A stretch of 58,385 bases of DNA, from the NCBI GenBank assembly GCA_963169325.1, contig CAUJEY010000147.1, positions 1-58,385 on the forward strand, in the 5' to 3' direction. How positions within the stretch are numbered: the stretch's first letter is position 1; every line of letters starts with the position of its first letter. The position numbers and the translations under genes were made by a program. This stretch comes from Bacteroidota bacterium. Lineage in GTDB: Bacteria; Bacteroidota; Bacteroidia; Chitinophagales; Saprospiraceae. Under the pieces are notes generated by a model, which was not told where the DNA came from, did no database searches, and was given only the letters and a program-made list of their open reading frames with translations. Below are positions 52,419 to 58,385 of the stretch, piece by piece.

Positions 52419-55400
52419 ATGAAGGGTTACACCTTACTACTTGCCTGTGTATTTATAACCTTAAGCCAAGCCATTTTCGCCCAATGCCCGCCACCCGGTT
52501 TTCCGCAGCCGGGCAATACCTGTGTGCAAGCGCCTATTCTTTGCGAAGATCTGGACGGCTATTGTGCTACGATTAACAACAGTAACAACCAGCAAACATT
52601 TCCCGGTTGCCCCCCTGGTCAATATGCCTTGCATAATGACGAGTGGTTTGCGTTTTTTGCGGGCTCTACTTCCATCACTATTCAAGTGACGCCGAGTAAC
52701 TGTACGCAGGGTGGCAATAGCCAGGGACTGCAAGGGGGTATTTATTCGGGCTGTGGTCCGCCCTGGACGGTTATGGATGTTCAGTGCCAGTGTTCGGAAA
52801 CACCTTTTACACTTTCTGCCACTAATTTTGTGATCGGCCAGGTGTACTGGTTCGTACTTGACGGATGCGGTGGGGATGTGTGCGATTATGCCATTGATGT
52901 GCTGTCAGGTTCCACCGTCGGCGTTCCTCCTTCAAACCCTGGTCCATTAACTGGCCCGATTGATGTATGCCAGGGTACCAGTTCCACATACAGTATACCG
53001 CCTGCTTATGCTGCAACCAACTATACCTATACACTTGTGCCGCCACTCGGGACGGTGACGGATAACGGGACAAGCGCCAATATTAACTGGGGCGCCAACT
53101 CCAGCGGAACGGCAGAGCTTTGTGTGACTGCTTCAAACTTGTGCTATAATAACCCGACGCCGGCCTGTATTACCATAGAGGTAAATCCCCGGCCGACGGC
53201 CACACTTTCGGGGAGCGGGGTGTTGTGTGCAGGCTCGTCTACCCCCGTCAACCTGACCGTTACCTTTACCGGTGAGGCTCCCTGGACGTTTACACCACGG
53301 CTTAACGGGGCCGCTCAGACGCCGATTACCACCAGCGAAAACCCGTACACCTACGCGGTAACTCAACCCGGCACTTATACGCTTCAGGGCGTAACCGGGA
53401 GTTCTGCCAACTGCGTCGGTACGGTTTCCGGCTCCGTCAACGTCACGCAAACCACCATCAACTTGAGCGCGCAGACCACAAATGCAATTTGCGGACAGAG
53501 CAACGGCGCAGTCAATCTGAGTGTCAGCAACGGTACTGCGCCATATATGTTTATATGGTCGGGTGGACAAACGACGGAGGACTTGAGTAACGTTCTTGCC
53601 GGCACCTATACCGTCACGGTAACGGATGCGAACGGCTGTACTGGCACGCTCGCCGCCACAGTGAACGATACTCAGATCACATTAAACATAACCGGCGTCG
53701 TAGTGGCCAATACAACTTGTACCGGTGGGAACGGCAGCATAGACGTCAGTGTAAGCCCAACGGGCACGTATGACTATGTTTGGTCAAATGCAGCGACAAC
53801 GCAAGATTTGAGCAACCTTACCCCGGGCACCTACACGGTAACGGTAACCTCAGGCGTAAACTGTACCAATACGGCTGAATTTACCGTGCCCGACAATCCT
53901 AATACGCCAAACCTCAGCTCCACGGTGGTACAAACAACCTGCGATTTGAGCAACGGCAGCATCAATCTGACCGTTTCAGGCGGTATTTCGCCATACACAT
54001 TCCAATGGTCGCCGGGCGGCGAAGTCACCGAAGATTTGAACAACATTCCTGCCGGGAGTTATGATGTCACGGTGACCGGGGCAAACGGCTGCACAAGCAC
54101 GGCCAGCATAAATGTACCGAACAACAATCCGCCAATCAACGTAAACGGTTCCGTAGTTGCCAATACCACCTGCAACGGCGGCAATGGTTCGATTACGATC
54201 AATGTCCAACCACCAGGCAGTTACACTTATATCTGGTCCAACGGTTCTACTAATCAAAACCAAACGGGTTTGCCGCCCGGGACCTATGATGTCACGGTAA
54301 CCGGTAGCGGCAGTTGCTCGCAAACCGCCTCTTTTACCGTACCCGACAACCCCAATACGCCCAACCTCAACTCTACGGTGGTGCAAACGACCTGCGATTT
54401 GAGCAACGGCAGTATCAATCTGACCGTTTCAGGCGGTGTTTCTCCGTACACCTTTCAATGGTCGCCGGGCGGGCAAGTCACGGAGGACCTGAACAACATA
54501 CCCGCCGGTAGTTATGATGTCACGGTGACCGGGGCAAACGGTTGTACGAGCACGGCGAGCATTAATGTGCCGAACAACAACCCCACCATCAATGTCAATG
54601 GTACCGTGATAGCGAATACTACCTGCAACGGCGGCAACGGCAGTATTACGATAAATGTGACGCCGGCCGGCAGTTATACCTTCGTTTGGTCGAACGGCGC
54701 TATGACGCAGAATATCGGCAACCTGACTCCCGGTACTTATGAGGTGACGGTGAACGGCGGGGGCAGCTGTACGCAAACGGCCTCGTTTACCGTTCCGGAT
54801 AACCCGAATACGCCAAACATCAATTATACCGCCGGCCAAACTTCCTGCGATTTGAGCAATGGATCGATTAACCTTGCCGTGTCGGGTGGTGTGCCGCCGT
54901 ATACCTTTTTGTGGTCGAACGGTGCTGTCACACAAAATTTAGCTAATATACCCTCGGATAACTACGCCGTCACCGTTACCGGAGCCAACGGCTGTACCAA
55001 TACGGCGGATATTTTTGTGCCGAACAATAACCCGCAGATCAACGTCAATGCGAACATCATCGCCAATACCACCTGTAATGGCGGTAACGGTAGTATTACC
55101 ATAAACGTTACCCCGCCGGGATCGTACACGTATACCTGGTCGAACGGCTCGACAAGTCAAAACCAAACCAACCTGCCGGCGGGCACTTATGAAGTGACCG
55201 TAAACGGCGGCGGCACCTGCACCCAAACGGAGTCCTTTACCGTACCCGATCAGCCCAATGAGCCCACGGTATCGTTTACGTTTGTCGCCGCAACCTGCGG
55301 CCTGAGCAACGGCAGTATTGATCTGGCCGTTTTCGGCGGCGTGCCTCCGTACACGTATCAATGGTCCAGCGGGCAAACGACTCAGGATATCAACAACCTG

Positions 55401-58385
55401 CCGGAAGACCTGTATTTGGTCACTGTCACGGGCGCCAACGGCTGTTCCGTGGTGGACGGGCTGGTGCTCCCGAACAACGATGTTCCAATCACCATCAATG
55501 GCAATGTGACGCCGAAAACATCCTGTGCCGTCAATAACGGCGCTATCATGCTGATACTGACGCCCAATAATCTAACGATTAACTGGTCGAACGGCAGTAC
55601 GGCGCTCAATCTGAACAACCTCGCCGCGGGCGACTATACCGTGACCGTGAGCGCCGGCGGCAATTGCACGCAGGAGGCCACCTTTACCGTTCCGGATGAA
55701 ACGGAAATTCCTTTCTTAGATATTGCCATTACCCCGGCTACCTGCGGGTTTTCCAATGGAGCGCTCGACCTGGAAGTGTACACCGGCCAGGCGCCCTATA
55801 CCTACAACTGGTCGAACACCCGAAAAACGCAGGACATCAGCAATCTGGCCTCCGGGGATTATGCCGTTACGGTGACCACGGCGCTGGGCTGCACCAACGT
55901 GGCGTATGCCTACGTGCCGGCGGAAGACATTCCAATCCAAATTTTTGGTACTGTATCGGATAATACTTCCTGTGCATCGCCGAACGGCTTTATCGATCTC
56001 GATATTCAGCCTTCAAATTTGAACTATACTTATTCCTGGTCCAATGGCAGAACGACTAAAGACATCAGCAATCTTACGGCCGGCACCTATACTGTCACGG
56101 TAACCTATGGAAACTGCGTGGCGTCGGCCAGCTTCGATCTGTATGATAACAATGCGCCACCGAATGTGTCTATCGTCGGTATTGCGGCAATATGTGGCCA
56201 AACCAACGGCGGAGCGGACGCCTCCGTAAGCGGCGGATCGGCTCCGTACACATACAAATGGTCGAATAATGCCCTGACGCCGGATTTGGCCAATATTGCT
56301 CCCGGAACCTACACCCTGACCGTTACCGACTTTTTCGGCTGCACGGCCTCAGCCGTCGTCGCTGTTTCCAACAACAACATAGCCCTGAATATCAGTGGAA
56401 CGCCGGCGGCAAATACCTCTTGTACCACCCCGAACGGCGTGATCGATATTACCGTTGCGCCGACCGGCACCTATACCTATGCCTGGTCTAATGCCGCCGT
56501 AACGCAAGACCTGGCTGCTTTGCCGGCGGGTACGTATACCGTGACGGTCAGTGCGGGAAACACCTGTACGGCTTCGGCTACCTTTGCCGTGCTAAACAAC
56601 ACCTCCGACCCCGTTATTACGCCTGCGGTTACTGCCGCTATTTGCGGGCAAAACAACGGCGGCATCGACCTGACAATCAGTGGCGCGCCGGGGCCGTTCG
56701 TTTTTGCGTGGTCCAATAGCGCCGTCACGGAAGACCTGGCGAGTATCCTTTCCGGAAACTATACGGTGACGGTTACTGCGGCAAACGGATGTACCGCCGA
56801 CACCACGCTGAACGTGGCAAACAACGCCTCTACTTTTAGCCTCACCGGCTTGGCCACATCATTAACCAATTGTGTGGCGGATAACGGCGCCATCAATCTG
56901 ACGGTTACTCCGGCAGGGCCGTACACCTACGTATGGTCCAACAGCGCTCTGACCGAGGATATTTCCAACCTGCCTGCGGGCACCTACACGGTTTCTGTGA
57001 CGGAAACCGGTACCTGCACCGCCTCCGCTTCCTTTATTGTAAACGACGACAGAACGTACCCGGCGGCTACCCAAACGGTTGCCGCTGAAATTTGCGGTTT
57101 GTCCAACGGCAATATCGACCTGAGTGTTACCGGTGGAGTGACGCCGTACAGTTACACATGGTCGGGCGGGCAAATGAGCGAAGACCTGACCGGCATACCC
57201 ACCGGCAACTATGCCGTTACCGTCACCGGCGCAAACGGCTGTACGACCACTGCTTCCGCTAATGTTCCGGCCAACGATATCAGTTTCGCCATTTCCGGAA
57301 CGCCTGCGGCAAACACCTCCTGTATCGCCAACAACGGCGGGATAAACCTCGACATTTCACCCGCCGGAACTTATACCTTCAACTGGTCAAATGCTGCTTC
57401 TTCGGAAGATGTTTCCGGACTGGCGCCTGGTAATTTCACCGTAACGGTGAGCGCCGGCGGCACCTGCACCAACACGGCGTCTTTCGCCGTGGCCAACAAC
57501 GCGTTTCCGCCAACTATTTCAGAAAGTGTCACGCCCGCTTTTTGTGGACAAAGCAGCGGCGGCGTTAATCTCACGGTCAGTGCGGGACAAACTCCTTATA
57601 CGTTCTCGTGGTCGAATGCTGCCATGACGGAGGATTTGACCAATCTGCCCGCGGGTATGTACACCGTAACCGTGACGGGCGCCAACGGCTGCACTGCCGT
57701 GAAAATGTACGATGTTCAAGATGATGCCGTAACGCCGACCGTTTCGGGTATTGCCATTTCCAATACCTCTTGTGTTTCCAGCAATGGGGCTGTTAATTTG
57801 AATGTATCCCCGGTGCTCAACTATACCTTCAATTGGTCAAACAGCGAGACTACGCAAAATTTACAAAACGTAGCGGCAGGTGTTTACACGGTGACCGTAA
57901 ACGGCGGCGGGAGCTGTATAAACACAGCCACTTTTACGGTGGACAACAATTCGCCGGCGCCCACGACTACAGCCGGTATCACGCCGGCTTTTTGTGGACA
58001 AACCAGCGGTGTGATCGACCTGAACGTGACTTCAGGAACGGCGCCTTATACCTATAATTGGTCGACAGGCGTCAAGACGGAAGACTTGGCCGGGGTGAAT
58101 TCCGGAACCTTTACTGTTACTGTTTCTGGCGCCAATGGTTGCGTTTCCGTCTTCTCCTACTCCGTTCCGGATAGCATCGTTATACCGGACATCGCCGGTA
58201 CGACTACCCCGAACACCCTTTGCGTGGGTAAAAACGGCGCTATTACAATTGATGCCACGCCGCCGATCGGCTATACCTATAGCTGGTCTAATATGCAGAC
58301 CACCCAGAATTTGGTGGATGTGCTACCTGGAACCTACACCGTTACGGTAAACGGCGGTGGCGCCTGCACCGCCACGGCTTCTTTT
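52419..58385 (+). CDS. giant SprB-like repeat surface protein, 3' end beyond the window
   Basis: One frame is open from ATG 52419 to the last base (1989 codons), so the protein is at least 1989 residues and incomplete. It starts with a signal peptide (MKGYTLLLACVFITLSQAIF|AQ), then a cysteine-rich beta domain (about 30-165; NDEWFAFFAGSTSITIQV, VYWFVLDGCGGDVCDYAIDV) and a PKD-like part (170-340). From about residue 341 to the edge it consists only of 22 SprB-like modules in strict alternation: A (CxxSNGxIxLxVxGG...PYTYxWSxG...TVTGANGC) and B (CxxxNGxIxIxVxPxGxYTYxWSN...TVNGGGxCTxTASFTVPD). Each module has two cysteines. The early pairs repeat at exactly 453 nt. A T9SS sorting domain is expected downstream but cannot be seen. 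Confidence 0.93.
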   Translation, partial: MKGYTLLLACVFITLSQAIFAQCPPPGFPQPGNTCVQAPILCEDLDGYCATINNSNNQQTFPGCPPGQYALHNDEWFAFFAGSTSITIQVTPSNCTQGGNSQGLQGGIYSGCGPPWTVMDVQCQCSETPFTLSATNFVIGQVYWFVLDGCGGDVCDYAIDVLSGSTVGVPPSNPGPLTGPIDVCQGTSSTYSIPPAYAATNYTYTLVPPLGTVTDNGTSANINWGANSSGTAELCVTASNLCYNNPTPACITIEVNPRPTATLSGSGVLCAGSSTPVNLTVTFTGEAPWTFTPRLNGAAQTPITTSENPYTYAVTQPGTYTLQGVTGSSANCVGTVSGSVNVTQTTINLSAQTTNAICGQSNGAVNLSVSNGTAPYMFIWSGGQTTEDLSNVLAGTYTVTVTDANGCTGTLAATVNDTQITLNITGVVVANTTCTGGNGSIDVSVSPTGTYDYVWSNAATTQDLSNLTPGTYTVTVTSGVNCTNTAEFTVPDNPNTPNLSSTVVQTTCDLSNGSINLTVSGGISPYTFQWSPGGEVTEDLNNIPAGSYDVTVTGANGCTSTASINVPNNNPPINVNGSVVANTTCNGGNGSITINVQPPGSYTYIWSNGSTNQNQTGLPPGTYDVTVTGSGSCSQTASFTVPDNPNTPNLNSTVVQTTCDLSNGSINLTVSGGVSPYTFQWSPGGQVTEDLNNIPAGSYDVTVTGANGCTSTASINVPNNNPTINVNGTVIANTTCNGGNGSITINVTPAGSYTFVWSNGAMTQNIGNLTPGTYEVTVNGGGSCTQTASFTVPDNPNTPNINYTAGQTSCDLSNGSINLAVSGGVPPYTFLWSNGAVTQNLANIPSDNYAVTVTGANGCTNTADIFVPNNNPQINVNANIIANTTCNGGNGSITINVTPPGSYTYTWSNGSTSQNQTNLPAGTYEVTVNGGGTCTQTESFTVPDQPNEPTVSFTFVAATCGLSNGSIDLAVFGGVPPYTYQWSSGQTTQDINNLPEDLYLVTVTGANGCSVVDGLVLPNNDVPITINGNVTPKTSCAVNNGAIMLILTPNNLTINWSNGSTALNLNNLAAGDYTVTVSAGGNCTQEATFTVPDETEIPFLDIAITPATCGFSNGALDLEVYTGQAPYTYNWSNTRKTQDISNLASGDYAVTVTTALGCTNVAYAYVPAEDIPIQIFGTVSDNTSCASPNGFIDLDIQPSNLNYTYSWSNGRTTKDISNLTAGTYTVTVTYGNCVASASFDLYDNNAPPNVSIVGIAAICGQTNGGADASVSGGSAPYTYKWSNNALTPDLANIAPGTYTLTVTDFFGCTASAVVAVSNNNIALNISGTPAANTSCTTPNGVIDITVAPTGTYTYAWSNAAVTQDLAALPAGTYTVTVSAGNTCTASATFAVLNNTSDPVITPAVTAAICGQNNGGIDLTISGAPGPFVFAWSNSAVTEDLASILSGNYTVTVTAANGCTADTTLNVANNASTFSLTGLATSLTNCVADNGAINLTVTPAGPYTYVWSNSALTEDISNLPAGTYTVSVTETGTCTASASFIVNDDRTYPAATQTVAAEICGLSNGNIDLSVTGGVTPYSYTWSGGQMSEDLTGIPTGNYAVTVTGANGCTTTASANVPANDISFAISGTPAANTSCIANNGGINLDISPAGTYTFNWSNAASSEDVSGLAPGNFTVTVSAGGTCTNTASFAVANNAFPPTISESVTPAFCGQSSGGVNLTVSAGQTPYTFSWSNAAMTEDLTNLPAGMYTVTVTGANGCTAVKMYDVQDDAVTPTVSGIAISNTSCVSSNGAVNLNVSPVLNYTFNWSNSETTQNLQNVAAGVYTVTVNGGGSCINTATFTVDNNSPAPTTTAGITPAFCGQTSGVIDLNVTSGTAPYTYNWSTGVKTEDLAGVNSGTFTVTVSGANGCVSVFSYSVPDSIVIPDIAGTTTPNTLCVGKNGAITIDATPPIGYTYSWSNMQTTQNLVDVLPGTYTVTVNGGGACTATASF
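53440..58385 (+). repeat. array of about 11 two-module super-repeats (period 453 nt)
   Basis: Equivalent points at 53911, 54364 and 54817 are exactly 453 nt apart, and A-type cores recur near 53450, 53935, 54390, 54845, 55300, 55740, 56190, 56640, 57095, 57540 and 57995. Pairs 2-4 are very similar at base level, with long identical runs and mostly silent changes; later pairs keep the protein pattern but differ more in bases. The array is wholly inside the coding sequence and continues past the window. Confidence 0.9.

Noticed and set aside
53133-57719. Series of minus-strand open frames of 60-170 codons inside the second giant gene
   Set aside because: They repeat with the same period as the plus-strand modules and are antisense readings of the repeat units. 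The plus-strand frame is open throughout and gives clear SprB-like modules with a signal peptide.
1-58385. tRNA, rRNA or riboswitch genes
   Set aside because: No T-loop, anticodon-stem or rRNA core sequence was recognised in any gap on either strand by eye. A covariance-model search could still find a small structured RNA.

Overview
The window looks like chromosomal DNA of a Bacteroidota bacterium, most likely from the Saprospiria (Haliscomenobacter/Lewinella-like). Reasons seen in the sequence: a SusC/SusD outer-membrane uptake locus, several proteins ending in type IX secretion (T9SS) sorting domains, SprB-type adhesin repeats, an ASPIC/UnbV protein beside SusD, bacillithiol synthesis (BshC), several GTG starts without a Shine-Dalgarno sequence, and TAnnTTTG-like -7 promoter elements. 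I saw no rRNA, tRNA, CRISPR array, prophage or intact insertion sequence.

Layout. (1) 1-5420: nuoA on the minus strand, then a plus-strand group: CBM9-like exported protein, GntP permease, FGGY gluconokinase and folD. A 162-bp palindromic element lies in the gap before it. (2) 5421-19834, minus strand: a Sus-like locus that reads membrane-tethered AraC regulator, SusC, SusD, intercistronic terminator, ASPIC/UnbV-VCBS lipoprotein, second SusD, NagA and a secreted alpha/beta-hydrolase. It looks like uptake of an N-acetylglucosamine-containing or acylated glycan, but no glycoside hydrolase is present. (3) 19895-33821: housekeeping and envelope genes, namely a coiled-coil membrane protein, a 3'-5' exonuclease, rpe, lptF/G-like, PAP2, miaA, a second lptF/G-like paralogue, a PlsC-type acyltransferase, bshC, ettA, two related small membrane proteins and a GNAT. 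(4) 34011-38290: a signalling/stress block with a REC-cNMP-HTH(Crp) regulator divergent from a CBS protein, a fusion of a cysteine-less thioredoxin-like domain with two Usp domains, and a double zinc-ribbon protein. (5) 38287-58385: a surface-protein region with a VCBS protein, a right-handed beta-helix protein, a conserved helical protein, a fibronectin-III-like protein, a 1962-residue VCBS+SprB protein, and a second giant repeat protein that runs off the window's right edge.

The most unusual content is the pair of adjacent giant surface proteins. Both are built from two-module (A+B) super-repeats of almost the same length, 152 residues in the first and 151 in the second, although their sequences differ. 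Also notable are the SusD-ASPIC-SusD arrangement with a single SusC, the Trx-like/Usp/Usp fusion that has lost its CxxC, and several kinds of intergenic hairpin repeat (heptad TTGATTT hairpins, an ATCTGCGTAAAT hairpin, a MITE-like palindrome). Start sites were moved from the longest possible frame to internal ATG/GTG codons where a signal peptide, domain boundary or promoter supported this. Product assignments rest on motifs read by eye and recalled family knowledge; no database search was possible.
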